The notes: generated by a model from the letters alone, not told the origin. DNA of 64,000 bases from Prostheceraeus crozeri (GCA_907163375.1 CAJQUW010012972.1:682001-746000), one strand, 5' to 3'. Shown: positions 45,307-56,540, counted from the first letter of the stretch. Numbers and translations: made by a program.

Positions 45307-47465
45307 ATGAATCCAGAGAGGAGGAAACGATATCGTGGCTATCGTATAGAAGAAGTTGTAAATCTCGTTATGGAACCTACGTCAGATTCGGAAATATCTG
45401 ATCTTGATGATGAGGCTGAGGAAGATGCAGAAAATATCACACCAAATCAGCTTGTAAACGAGGCGCATACTGAGGAATTCAATTATGCTGACAATGAAAA
45501 TGCAAGGTATGTATACCGAAACTATCCAGTCATATTATTATAATATTCTTTGAAAGCAATCCGGTTGTTACTTTGCAATTTTAAATGAGATTTTTCTGAT
45601 ATATTGAGGACTATTACTCGACTGCATGTATGTACATTGTAGCCTACATGTTCATATTTAGTTCTCGAAATAATTTCTGACACTTAATTTTTACAAAATG
45701 ATAGTAAAAGACATTTTTTCTTATTTTCTGCATTGTATAGATTATCAGCACAATGTTTCGACTGGCTAGGCATAGCCCTGTCTGTAGGCCTATTCTTATG
45801 AATACATTATAATTCACTCCTATTTGATCCAACCTGTATATGAATATGATGTTTTAAATCAAAATTGAACTTCGTTATGTGATATGAACTCAAAAATATG
45901 CCTTTTTTTTCAGGAACGATGGTATGGACGACATTCATGATGAAAGTGAAGATGAAGAAAGAGGGCGACCGATTTTCAAATGGCGCAAACGAGAACCAGT
46001 GCCGGGAAATATCGAATTCCAAGGAAATTCCTTCTCTTCTCCTCCAGAAGAAAGTCCATCACCTGCAGAGTATTTCAAGATTTTCTGGCCGGATTCTATA
46101 ATCACTATGCTAGTTGAGCAGACAAACTTGTACAGCATGCAGGAAGCCGGGAAGAGCATAGCAACAAATTTCAAGGAGATGCAGCAACTCATCGGCATCA
46201 ATATGCTCATGTCAATCATAATCCAACCTTGTTATACTATGTATTGGTCTTCCGAAACTAGGTATGGTCCCATCGCTGATGTCATGGCCCTAAAACGGTA
46301 TCAAACTCTTCGTCGATATTTGCATGTTGTCGATAATACCACCAAGAATGAAAATTCAGGTAAATTATTCAAAGTCGAACCAATTATTCAATCTGTGCGT
46401 CAGAGTTGTATTAACCAGGAACAGGAGCAATGTCAATCTCTAGATGAACAAATGATTCCTGCTAAGACGAAGAGAAGTGGAATTCTGCAGCATCTGCCAA
46501 AGAAAATACACAAGTGGGGATTCAAGAATTTCGTCCGCGCCGGAAAATCAGGGATGATCTACGACTTCTTCCTCTATGTTGGAAAGAATAGTGTTGGAAC
46601 GGATAAATGCGGAGTAGAAGATATCGTGATGAAATTGTTGAAAGAAGTTCCAAGACACAAAGGATATCGAATACTATTTGATAATTGGTTCTCCACGTTA
46701 GGTCTCATGAGTCGGCTGAAGGAAGAAGGAATACTGGCAACCGCGACCTTCAGGACAAATCGAATTGCGAGCTGTCCTTTGTCTTCAGAAAAAGAGTTGA
46801 AAGCTCAAGGGAGAGGTACGTTTGATTACAAGACGGATCTCAACAGTGGAATTCATCTCATGAAATGGTATGACAACAAATGTGTTGTGGTCGTCTCAAC
46901 TTTCTCTGGAATCGATGCAAAACAAACCGTTCGTCGTTGGGATGGGAAAACCAAGGCCTTTGTTGACGTCACATGTCCTGACATGATAGTTGATTATAAC
47001 TCCTCAATGGGAGGGGTTGATCTAGCTGATATGCAGATTTCCTTGTATCGTACGAAAATGAATCCTAAGCATTGCGTCTATATAGTGAAGATAAATGGGT
47101 GGCTATTATATCGCCGTCACTGTGACCAAAGGCAGCTGCCAAAGAAGGAAATGTTCGGCCTTAGAAAGTTTATTCTCCAGGTGGCCCAATCGCTGTGCTT
47201 TAAAGATGTGGATCTCCATCGTCCTGTTGGTCGCCCTATCAAACGAAGCTTGTCTCCACCTCCTATTTGTGGCAAGAAACCAGCAATTGCTAAACCTATT
47301 CCGGAAGTACGGCGGGATCAACGTAGTCATTGGCCGGAAGTGAGAGACAAAAGAAACCGTTGTCGCCAATGCGTGTCCGGTTACAGCTACATTTACTGTT
47401 CCAAATGTGGTATATGCCTATGTTTGAACAAAGACAGGAACTGTTTCAAGGACTTTCACTGCTAA
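45307..47465 (+). CDS. piggyBac transposase, two exons
   Basis: Exon 1 is 45307-45506 and exon 2 is 45914-47465. The donor CAAG|GTATGT and an acceptor after a T-tract (TTTTTTTTCAG|GAAC) give a 407-base phase-2 intron and an uninterrupted protein of about 583 codons, normal for the family. The N-terminus is acidic (SDSEISDLDDEAEEDAE). The catalytic core shows QSLDEQMIPAKTK (D1), YRILFDNWFSTLG (D2) and MGGVDLADMQISLYR (D3). The C-terminus is a cysteine-rich finger (RCRQC...CSKCGICLCLNKDRNCF) that binds DNA in this family. The reaction is cut-and-paste at TTAA without footprints. The sequence just before the ATG (GATTTCAG) resembles an acceptor, so an untranslated first exon is possible. Confidence 0.92.
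45507..45913 (+). other. Intron of the piggyBac transposase gene
   Basis: GT-AG borders, consensus donor GTATGT, and eight T before CAG at the acceptor. Both flanking codons join in frame as AGG (Arg). The intron has stops in all plus frames, so splicing is needed to make the N-terminal 66 residues part of the enzyme. Confidence 0.85.
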
Positions 47466-48269
47466 ATCTTCCCAGAAATCCAAACTGACGTTTTTGATAA
47501 TAAATGATGCTAGTATGAATCACAACTTTTTGATTGGGCATAATTTGGATTTTTAGTTAACAGTTTATTAGGGCCAAATATAGGCCTATATATATATACG
47601 TATCAACAACTGGTAACGCAAATAATCAATATTTCTTCAGAATTTAGGACGTTTGCATTTCATATGCTATAAAATTTAAAAAAATGAAAAAAAAAAAATA
47701 AGTTTATCAAAATCAAAATAAGACAAATCTTCGCTTTTGTACCTCTATTTGGCAATGTTGCATATATGCAACAAATTATAAAATCTATCAGAAAACAGAT
47801 ATTGCAAAACAAATGGTACTTTATCTTCAAATAGACAATGTTTAACAAGTTAAAGTCAAAAAATAATTTTTCTGATCACTCTAACATAATGTGCCAAATA
47901 CAGGGTTAAGAAAATCTATTAAGTCTTCGACTGAGAAGCCATAATTGTCAATTTTATGCCAGTGAATTGTGCCAAAGTTTTCAATAACGGTTAATGCTTC
48001 GCTGATTGGAATGCTCGGGTACAAGTTTTTTACATCAAGAGAAATTAGAATGTTATCTAGACTATTGAAATATCAATATATTTCATATATTTAAGCACTC
48101 TTGGAGATGTACATAATCAGCCCTTGAGACTGTCCTATCGCGACGAAACCGGTCGGGTGTATTTTATACAATTTTAAAATAAAATCCTCGTCATAACCTT
48201 GGGAGCGCTAAACCTTTTTTTGATTTTCTAAGCAATGAAAAACCTCCCGTATCGACACACAAACCAATG

Positions 48270-48390
48270 TCTGGCGTCATTGACCGCGACTACACCGGCA
48301 CACCGGATGTCCTGTTATTTAGCTGTGGCAAGGAGGCGTACACCGTGAAAATTCGTGACCGAATTGTTCAGATGATTTGTGTGCGGTTCT
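48270..48390 (+). pseudogene. dUTPase-like region, right half
   Basis: After the duplicated TCTGGCGTCATTG the plus strand reads DYTGTPDVLLFSCGKEAYTV then RDRIVQMICVRF, matching the YRGxVxVxLFN...F-V-GDRIAQLI segment of dUTPases. It follows the GVID of the left half. Part of the Polinton-like fossil as I interpret it. Confidence 0.62.
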
Positions 48391-49800
48391 AACATATAAT
48401 TATAAAAAAGACAAAGCTCCTGAATATGTCAGATGAGCGTGACACTGAAGACGTTGCTGATGATGATGTAGGAATGTCCTATGGGAAGCGTTGTATACAG
48501 ACTTTTGGTTCAATCGAGATGTGAATAAAGAGCTGTTTTGAATAAAGTTGACTTCTAAGCAGATCACTGCGGTCAAGAACGTTGATGGTGATGACGCTTT
48601 CATTTGGAATTGATTATCAAGTTAAACATAATCATCATCATGTGTGGCATTGCTGTGATGGAGTTTGTCAATAAGGAGATACGCCGCAGTAAATGAACGC
48701 AGGAAGCCGTTTCATGCTTCCCATAGGCAAACATCTCGCTTCCATACTGAAGCTGCTTGATATGCTAGCCCCACACGACAATTAACACTTAAATACCGAA
48801 CAGTTCACGGAGAGTGAAATCAGCGGCATGAACGATTTGAATGGACGAATGGATTGTACTAGTGCATCTATTTCGCCCAAATGTAGGTGTAGTGGAGTTG
48901 TTGGAGCGGTCATTACTAATTTGGAGGCGGTATAACACAAATTGATTGAAGCATTTGATGAAGACAATGGTCCTGTCAACAGGGTGCTTCATGCAGGCGG
49001 CAGATGACCGTGTCTGACCGTAGTCCATTCAACCAAATAAAGAGACTACTCGGCTACGTGAACAATGTGCCTGTTCCGCAGGAGCGACCCCGTGGTTGAT
49101 GCGGCTGCTGAAAACGGACGAGAAACTGATCGGGAAACTGATCGGGAATGACTTTGAAGGGGTAATCCTTGACCACAATGTGATGAAGTGTGATCTTGAA
49201 AGAGGCCACCATGAGCCCTTGGGCGGTGCTGAATTACTCATGGTTTCGAATGAGAATATCTAAACACTGACATTTTATGGGCAATTTATCATCATGAATG
49301 ATGCCACTGAAAAAGTACTGGTGCTGAACGAAGACCTTCGCATGGTCACCCAGCACCCGGAAACATTGATTGGCGGTGTCGTGTTCTGGGTGAACAATCT
49401 TCGTGAAATCCCTTCTCGCTATAGGAGGGAACGTCATATTCTTGTACATGTTTTGTGGTTATTGGCTTGACAGGTCGGATTGGCGGTGATCACAGACTCG
49501 GTGGAACAAAAGAAGGAGTTTGTGCTTAACCAGCGCTAATTCTCAACGGTGGGCGAATGTTTGAAGGAGATTGAGAAAAAGAGTCATGGCTGGCTCAATG
49601 CAGTGGAAGCCACTGCGCAGTTGAAAGTGGATTTACCTAACCATTTCATCCAACTGACTTTCACGCCGGGAATCACCATTAACTTGACCTGGTATCTTCG
49701 AGTTTTGCATGGTTTTGACGCCGTGACGGGTGAGTATTTGTCAAAAGCGACCGCACCAGCAATTCCAGTGCCATGAGACTGGATGAGTGGAAAATAGAGC
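48391..49800 (+). pseudogene. Degraded coding block of the Polinton-like fossil
   Basis: Begins with a short acidic frame at 48427 (MSDERDTEDVADDDVG) and then passes through several short frames. The best one, 49549-49776, reads LNAVEATAQLKVDLPNHFIQ, FTPGITINL and LHGFDAVTGEYL; its wording recalls a small uncharacterised protein of Polinton-type elements, where a short acidic or hydrophobic start is followed by an L-x-GF segment. This recall is weak. No capsid signature was recognised. Confidence 0.32.
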
Positions 49801-51655
49801 TCTTCATAACAACTCACATTATAGACTAAATGTCATTCGGATTCACTAAAGAAAAATTGCTGCATTACTTTGCCCACCAATCAGCACGCGATTTTCGCAT
49901 TTCGGAGTGGTGGCTGCACCCAACCAGCTATCTGCCTGCGGCCTTCTTAGCGCACCTTCTAAATCATAATCCGCTTGCTCAATACATGACATCGAATCAA
50001 ACACCCTCGGTGTCTTCCTCTTCCAGCTCAAAACGCAAATCAGACTGTGGCTGCTGCTGTGAGGTGGCCCACAATCGGCAACCCTGCTGGTAGCTAACGG
50101 TCAGTCAATACGTACACTTCAATTCGGTCACGCCGGTGACAATTAGTTACAATTTTCGTCAACGAATGTCTAACTCCCCTACTCGTCCGGCCAGGTCTTC
50201 TACGAGAGCGAGCTCTTCCAGGCCATACAAATGCAGAAATGGCTTCCTGTACACGTAGCTATCTTTCAAACAGGCAAGTGTATCATCACCGCTCTGAACT
50301 CTCCGTAGCAGCTCTGGGAACTTCTCGAAAACTCCTTGACTATCTGAAGCAGAATAAATTGTTAAATCGCGCTCATAATGTTGAACAAAAATATAAGCAC
50401 GTCATATGTATTACTTTTGTTTTTATAATCAATCATCATTCGTTCAATGAGGAAAAGCAATAGTGGCAGTTGCGCGCCTCATTCAAATTAACATTAGTGA
50501 AAGACCAACTGTCAGTACGGCGTATTGTTTTAGATTAAGAAAAGGAACAGGTTGGATTGGACAGGTGGGGCACAGGCGTTAATGGTCCGGTCTGTTAAGT
50601 CACAATTTCACGCTTACGTTTCCCAGGACGGAAATATCTGCGAATTTTTGCATGATAAAAGATGGTGCTATCTTAAGAGTTTTGACCCATGGGGTCCACG
50701 GCAAATCCGTGGAAGAAAATTGTTGATGTAAGATACACTCAAATTTTATTTAATGTTTGTGTAGCAATAATGATACTCTCTAAGATATTTCGAGATAAAG
50801 TAAGTGCTGCTACTTATTATGTTCTTTTGAGTGGCTATTAGAGCCCTTTGTTATTAATATAGTGAATAGCATTGGGGTATTCGATATCATTGCTTGACCC
50901 GGTTTGACCATAGAAATTGGGTTTGACCTTGTCATGTGAGCGTAATGTAACGTCAGGTGATATCGCGATGAATCACTCTGGTGTTGTTAAACCTAAGTGG
51001 TAGACATCTTGAAAATATAACGTTCTCGAACTTTGTCTGAGACAGTCGTTTTCTCTTCTCTGCTAAAAGAATTCAACAAAAATATCCTCACGTCTCAAAG
51101 TTGGCACTGCGCCACAATTTTTGGTTGATTTCATTGGCTGAAGTTTGTTTGTTTGTATTCAATTGATATTGTCTGAACTCAGTTTTATTGTTCTCACCTT
51201 GGTGATAACAATAAACAACTTTTCATGATTTCCGAGCTAAAGCCCAAAAATTAATATCAAGTCAATTGCTGTCTACGTTCTGTTGCATTCTTCTCATTCC
51301 TAAGCCACTGATGCATCACACTAGTGTAAATTACATTTTCAGGGAAATGCAAAAGCACGTGACAGCTAGATAATCGCTGCAAATTTACAACAACGTAGAA
51401 AATAACAGCCTGTTGTCCCAACATAAATATATGCAACGTATAATTGTCTAGGAAGATGCACAAATGTTTCCACCCGGACAGGCTATTTGACATACAGGAT
51501 TTAGACTTTTGGCTGTGTCAATTCATAAGTCGTTGTAAAATAATAAACACATAAAAAATAAACAAACCATTGATATATAATATAGAAATGTAGAAATAAA
51601 TAAACCAAAGTTACATGTTTTCATTTTCTTTATTGAAATTTTGTAGTGTGTAAAT
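49801..51655. other. Unassigned stretch with two unexplained open frames
   Basis: 49830-50093 (+, 87 codons from ATG) is serine- and cysteine-rich at its end and unrecognised. About 50560-50715 (+) reads SQFHAYVSQDGNICEFLHDK and KSFDPWGPRQIRG up to GTAAGA, a possible splice donor, so it may be an exon; no family is recognised. The rest is featureless. Confidence 0.3.
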
Positions 51656-51661
51656 GGGCAG

Positions 51662-51742
51662 TGGCTATTACATCGGCTCAGCTGGTACGATTTTGGTCTC
51701 GCGACTATTACACCGACTCAGCAGGTACAATTTTCTTCCATG
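51662..51742 (+). repeat. Tandem duplication, about 41-bp unit
   Basis: GGCTATTACATCGGCTCAGC...ATTTTGGTC and GACTATTACACCGACTCAGC...ATTTTCTTC are adjacent diverged copies. Confidence 0.6.
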
Positions 51743-52031
51743 TCTGCTACCCCGCTTCAGATTTTTGTTCCATTGGGGACTCACAATTGCTCAACATGAC
51801 AGGAATTATTCATCAGAATGTGTCTGGACTCTCTGCTTTCCTTGCTTCGCCTTACTTTGTTTGGTGCGTGGGTGCGATCGAGGCTAGGAAGGCTTGTCTT
51901 CTCTACTAAATCACCGAGTGAAGAGACAATCCTTTTTACTATCACGGTTCATTCCCTTAACTATTACAAGTTTTGCATGCAGCAGTGTCCCTGTACTTTT
52001 GTTTGACGGAGAAAGTTGACATCAAGACAGT

Positions 52032-52207
52032 TGTTGTGTTTTCAATGTCTTACTCTGTGCGATTTGCCTTTCTTTTACTGCACTGAATTTAATCAATCTG
52101 ATGCTGTACACAATTCAATACAACAACATGTCGTCTTGCTACTAGCGCATGGTTTTTACTCGAAGCACGTTATTTCAACTGTTAAGTTATTTACATTACA
52201 ACTTACA
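52032..52207 (+). repeat. 5' LTR of the 52-kb Ty3/Gypsy element
   Basis: 176 bp, identical by eye to 56245-56420, bounded by the target duplication ACAGT and the primer site. Confidence 0.93.
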
Positions 52208-52276
52208 TTGGCGACGAGGAAAATTGGACTACAATAGTGTTGCAAATTTTACGCCAGACATTTTGCAGTGCTGAAA

Positions 52277-55200
52277 ATGTCTGTAATTCCGCCTTTCTGC
52301 AAATTCTCAACGGACAAGGAGAAATGGGCTCTCTACTCAGAAAGACTTTCGTTTTACTTTGGCGCTTGTGGCATAAAGGACGATGCGGAAAAGAAAAACT
52401 ATTTCTTAGCTTGGTGCGGTGAAGAACTATTCTCAACTCTCACGAGTTTATTTTCTCCAGTGAAATTATCTGACACTGCTATTACCTTTGCTGATATCAC
52501 CGACAAGTTAAACGTTCATTTCAAAGAAGAATCTAACTTCATGTCCGCACACTACATATTCGCTCTATTCCTGCAAACAGAAACCTGGACAAAGTTCGTC
52601 AGAATGGTTTGCTGAATTGCGTGAGAAAGCTAGACATTGTGGCTTTGATGCTAGTTGTGTCAGTACGCCTAGAGAACGTGCATTACGTGATCTTATTGTG
52701 ATCAATTGTGCAGATCTACGAGTTCGTCAAGCTCTACTGAAAGAAGGTGATCCTACTCTTCAACGTGCGGAGGAAATAGCTCTACAGATTGAGCAGTTAT
52801 CCAAGGACATGAAATTGATTCAACCTACTGCTACAGTTACGGAAAGTTCAAAACAAGTTGCAAAGCTTCGACCTGCAAGACCAAATGGTGCGTCTAAATA
52901 CAATGGTAATTTTTCGAAGAATAAGTCAACTAAAGGTTACATCTGTTTATCGTGCGGTAAGAATAATCACAAACGTGAAGAGTGCAAGTACCGGAACTAT
53001 GTGTGTAATGCGTGTCATACAAGAGGTCACATTCAATCTGTGTGTGGAAGAAATTCCGCAAATTCATCTGCTGTGTTGTCCAGCAAGAATTCTGCCAACA
53101 AAGTACATTCTGTTGATACTCTTGTCAGTTCTGTGAATTCTTCTCATAATATGATTCATAATTCGCCTTTCATGTTACCTATTGATGTAAATGGTAAAGA
53201 CATTCTTTTTGAAGTTGACACAGGCTCTCCTGCCTCAATTATTGATGAACGTACGTGGTGTGGAATCGGGTCCCCTAAATTGTTGGACACCGACATTTCA
53301 CTGAATTCTTACACAGGTCATGACATAAATGTCAAAGGTCATTGTAAAGTGAATGCCTGTGTATTAGGAAGTTCACAGATATTGAATTTACTTGTTGTGT
53401 CAGGTAGAAAACCGCCTTTGTTTGGTCGCGATTCTATTAGGAAAACAAATCTTGATGTCACTGATTTGATGCGTAATGAATTTTTATATCGGTCAGATGT
53501 AGTGATGTGCTCATCCGTTTCCTTAGCTGACTCCGTATTGACTGATTATGATGACGTGTTTTCAACCGAGTTAGGACACTGCACGAAGTTCAAAGCAAAG
53601 CTTCATATAGATGAAAATGCCGTTCCCAAATTTCACAAGCCTAGACAAGTACCTTTTGCGCGTATGAATGCAGTGAAAGAAGAGATTCATAGATTAGAAT
53701 GTAACGGGACTTTATCAAAAGTTTCGCATTCCGACTGGGCAGCGCCTATAGTGGTTGTTCCGAAAACTAATGATCAAATTCGCTTATGTGGTGATTTTAA
53801 AGTAACAATTAATCCTTGGTTAAAGCAAGATCAATGCTTGATTCCAACTCCTGAGGAATTACTCGTGAAGTTGAATGGAGGAAAGAAATTCACCAAATTA
53901 GATATGGCAGATGCGTATACTCAGCTTGAATTGGATGAAGCAAGTAAAGACATCGCAGTCATCAACACACCTCTGGGCATCTACAGATACAATAGACTTG
54001 CATACGGTATAGCTTCCGCTCCCGCTATATTTCAAAGGTTGGCAAATGAGTTGATTGATGGTATCCCTCATACTGCTGGATACATTGATGATCTTATCGT
54101 TACGGGTAGCAGCGATGAAGAACATGATAAGTCACTGCGAATGCTGTTAGATAGAATCCGCGACTATGGACTAAAACTGAAAAGAGAAAAATGCAAATTT
54201 TTCGCAGATGAAGTTAGGTACTTGGGATTTATTGTCAACCAGGAAGGGAAAAAACCGGACTCCGAGAGAGTTGATACAATAGTGAATTTTCCTGTTCCTA
54301 CGAACGTTAAAGAAGTTGAATGTTTTCTTGGGAAAATAAACTACTATGGGAATTTCATTCGCGATGCTTCACAGGTGTCTTACCCTCTCAACAACCTTAG
54401 GAAGAAAGGAGTACCCTGGAAATGGTCCAATCAATGTCAACGAGCTTTCGATGAGCTAAAAGATAGACTTGCAAAGGCAACCTTACTTGTACATTTCGAT
54501 CCGAATAAGACCTTGATTCTAGCTGCGGATGCATCCCAGTTCGGTGTAGGTGCGGTGCTGTTGCAGAAAGACGAGGCCGGTAATGAATTGCCTATAGCTC
54601 ACGCTTCGAAGACCCTTACTGCGGCAGAAAGGAACTACAGCCAAATTGAAAAAGAGTCATTATCCATCATTTTCGGTGTGAAGAAGTTCAAACAATACTT
54701 ACTCGGACACAAGTTCGTGCTGGTGACTGATCACAAACCCTTGCTGACTCTATTCAATCCAAGTAAGAGAATTCCTGAAACTACAGCTGCACGCTTACAA
54801 AGATGGGCAATAACTCTGATGGGTTATGATTACGAGATTGTCTACAAGAAATCTACTGATCACGGCAATGCTGATTCGCTTTCGAGGTTACCTGTGTCCA
54901 ATACAATGTTTGATGATTCTGATTCCGAAATGGTTCACGCGCTATATGAAGAAACCCTACAAGATGTACCGATAAATTCAGAGTTGATTCAAAAACATAC
55001 GAAATCTGACAGGACATTATCGAAGATCATGCGATTCACTACACATGGATGGCCGACCAAATGCAGCGATGATTCACTCAAACCATATTTTCAGCGGAGA
55101 GACGAGCTCACTGTTCAACAGGATTGCTTATTAAAGGGTCTCAGAGTGGTTATTCCTAAACCATTACAGAAAGACTGTCTGAACTTACTACATAGCAGTC

Positions 55201-56231
55201 ACATGGGCACGAATCGAATGAAACAATGTGCTAGAAGATGGATATGGTGGCCTGAGATGGATAGTGAAATACAACAATTGTCCTCACATTGTGAAAGATG
55301 TCAAAGGAATGCGTCTAATTCGCCGGAATCTTACTTACCATGGCCTACTCCGGAGCATTCTTGGGACAGAATACATATAGATTTCCTCGGTCCGTTTTGG
55401 GGAGAGAAATGGCTGGTTGTTATTGACGCAAAATCAAAGTATCCTTTTGTTATTCGAATGGGTTCAGACACTACTGCTACAGCTACAGCTAATGCGTTGG
55501 AATCTATTTTCGCAATACTTGGTCCTAGTAATTGCATAGTATCGGATAATGGTCGACCGTTCAATTCCAACCAAATGAATAGCTTCTATGCAAAATGGAA
55601 TATTAAGCATATGACAAGCAGTCCATTCCGACCTCAAGGCAATGGCATCGCAGAACGCTTTGTAAGAACATTCAAGGAGACAATGACGAAACTGAGAGAA
55701 GACGGAAAGGACAAACATATTGCGCTACGTGATTTCCTTCAAGATTACCGTTTTTCGCCTCATTCTACGACGAGTAAAATTCCTGCTGAAATGCTGTTCT
55801 CATTCAAGGTCAGAACGCGATTCTCTGTTTTACAGCCACAGAACGGGAATAACTCAACTCCGACGGATGACTTTGAATCGAGTGACGTATGGGTCAGACA
55901 ATACCTTCCGACGAAGACATGGATTCCGGGAACAGTCGTAGGAAGAAAAGGCCAAGTCACATTCGTAGTTTCAGTCTCTGGGGGACGGTTATGGAAACGG
56001 CATATAACACAAATTAAAAAGCGTTTAATTGATTGTAATGATGTCGACTTGGACAGTTCGAATGATGTTACTGAGTTTCCCACTGTTCGGGCTAGGCCTA
56101 GAAGAGTTTCAACAAATGATTCTTCTGTTTCTACTGGACTTGCTAGTTCGTCAATGCCTTCACCTTTGTTGTCCTCTGGTTGGCGCTCAGCTCGCGCTAC
56201 CAAGGGCGTGCCTCCCGATCGTTTCTTTTAA
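52277..56231 (+). pseudogene. Gag-pol coding region of the 52-kb element
   Basis: Gag begins near 52277 (MSVIPPFCKFS). A frame of 1204 codons (52617-56231) then carries, in order: two zinc knuckles (CLSCGKNNHKREEC, CNACHTRGHIQSVC; about 52945-53045), protease VDTGSPAS (about 53215), reverse transcriptase with FTKLDMADAYTQL and YIDDLIV (about 54080), RNase H with ADASQFGVGAVLL, and integrase with the HHCC finger (H-x-H...CERCQ), IDFLGPF, SDNGRPF and GNGIAERF. A basic C-terminus ends just before the polypurine tract. The long open pol agrees with a young insertion. Confidence 0.92.
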
Positions 56232-56244
56232 GGGGGAGATGAAC

Positions 56245-56420
56245 TGTTGTGTTTTCAATGTCTTACTCTGTGCGATTTGCCTTTCTTTTACTGCACTGAA
56301 TTTAATCAATCTGATGCTGTACACAATTCAATACAACAACATGTCGTCTTGCTACTAGCGCATGGTTTTTACTCGAAGCACGTTATTTCAACTGTTAAGT
56401 TATTTACATTACAACTTACA
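56245..56420 (+). repeat. 3' LTR of the 52-kb Ty3/Gypsy element
   Basis: Identical partner of 52032-52207, followed by the target duplication ACAGT and the continuation of the host MITE. Confidence 0.93.
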
Positions 56421-56540
56421 ACAGTGACAGCCATGCAAAAGGAAAAATAGTTTGTTTGTGTTATATTTCGGGTCTAGTTATAGGCCGGAGTCCGGAGTCC
56501 TATCATTTGACAGGACTCCGACTCCGATCGCGCACCCCTG

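Larger units (their letters stand above)
44167..47905 (+). mobile_element. piggyBac transposon, structurally complete
   Basis: TTAA flanks both sides (44163-44166 and 47906-47909). The left end CCCTTTATTTGGCAC and right end CCCTGTATTTGGCAC (reverse complement) differ at one base. The palindrome GTTGCATATATGCAAC lies 16 bases inside the left end (44183-44198), recurs with one change at 44534-44549, and appears again near the right end (47757-47772). A two-exon transposase gene is uninterrupted, and AATAAA lies at 47499-47504. The insertion is in the Penelope-like element. Every structural part needed for mobility can be seen, which suggests a young, possibly autonomous copy. Confidence 0.93.
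42873..48269 (-). mobile_element. Penelope-like element, 5' truncated, with inverted terminal repeats
   Basis: Arms at 42873-43031 and 48082-48235 are near-identical inverted copies differing by one 5-base indel. The body between them encodes reverse transcriptase and GIY-YIG endonuclease on the minus strand. A 13-bp duplication, TCTGGCGTCATTG, lies at 42863-42875 and 48270-48282, and 34 extra bases (48236-48269) sit between the right arm and the duplication. Penelope-like elements are known for LTR-like repeats in direct or inverse arrangement and for a short tail next to one repeat. A 3.7-kb piggyBac (44167-47905) lies inside. Confidence 0.9.
41960..49800 (+). mobile_element. Polinton-like / DNA-virus-like fossil, heavily degraded and interrupted
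   Basis: Plus-strand pieces in order: a fragment of a protein-primed-type B-family DNA polymerase (about 42040-42310), a dUTPase-like region on both sides of a later insertion (about 42600-42875 and 48270-48390), an acidic short frame (from 48427), and a frame at 49549-49776 whose wording recalls a small protein carried by Polinton-type elements. The Penelope-like insertion (42873-48269) accounts for 5.4 kb of this span. The fossil is broken in many places and old; ends are not seen and capsid genes were not identified. The grouping rests on co-orientation and on polymerase plus dUTPase being neighbours. Confidence 0.5.
52032..56420 (+). mobile_element. Ty3/Gypsy LTR retrotransposon with identical LTRs
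   Basis: 176-bp LTRs at 52032-52207 and 56245-56420 start TGTTGTGTTT and end AACTTACA; I see no difference between them. The target duplication ACAGT lies at 52027-52031 and 56421-56425. The primer site TGGCGACGAGGA fits tRNA-Ser(GCU). A polypurine tract (AAGGGGGAGA) lies before the 3' LTR. The internal region carries gag, protease, reverse transcriptase, RNase H and integrase. It looks broken in about one place, and the identical LTRs suggest a very recent insertion. Confidence 0.96.
51861..56540. mobile_element. hAT-type MITE, copy 2, split by an LTR element
   Basis: 51861-52031 and 56421-56540 match, in order, about 58555-58876 of the complete copy of the same MITE family. The right end, reading CAGGGGTGCGCGATC in reverse complement, is a typical hAT terminus. 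The left end of this copy is missing or not recognisable. The 4.4-kb Ty3/Gypsy element at 52032-56420 has inserted within it. Confidence 0.75.

Noticed and set aside
42600-48390. The host's own dUTPase gene interrupted by elements
   Set aside because: Not excluded, but a polymerase fragment in the same orientation just upstream and the lack of intron signals favour the virus-like fossil.
55760-56203. Minus-strand frame of 147 codons
   Set aside because: Opposite the integrase C-terminus of the 52-kb element; a shadow.
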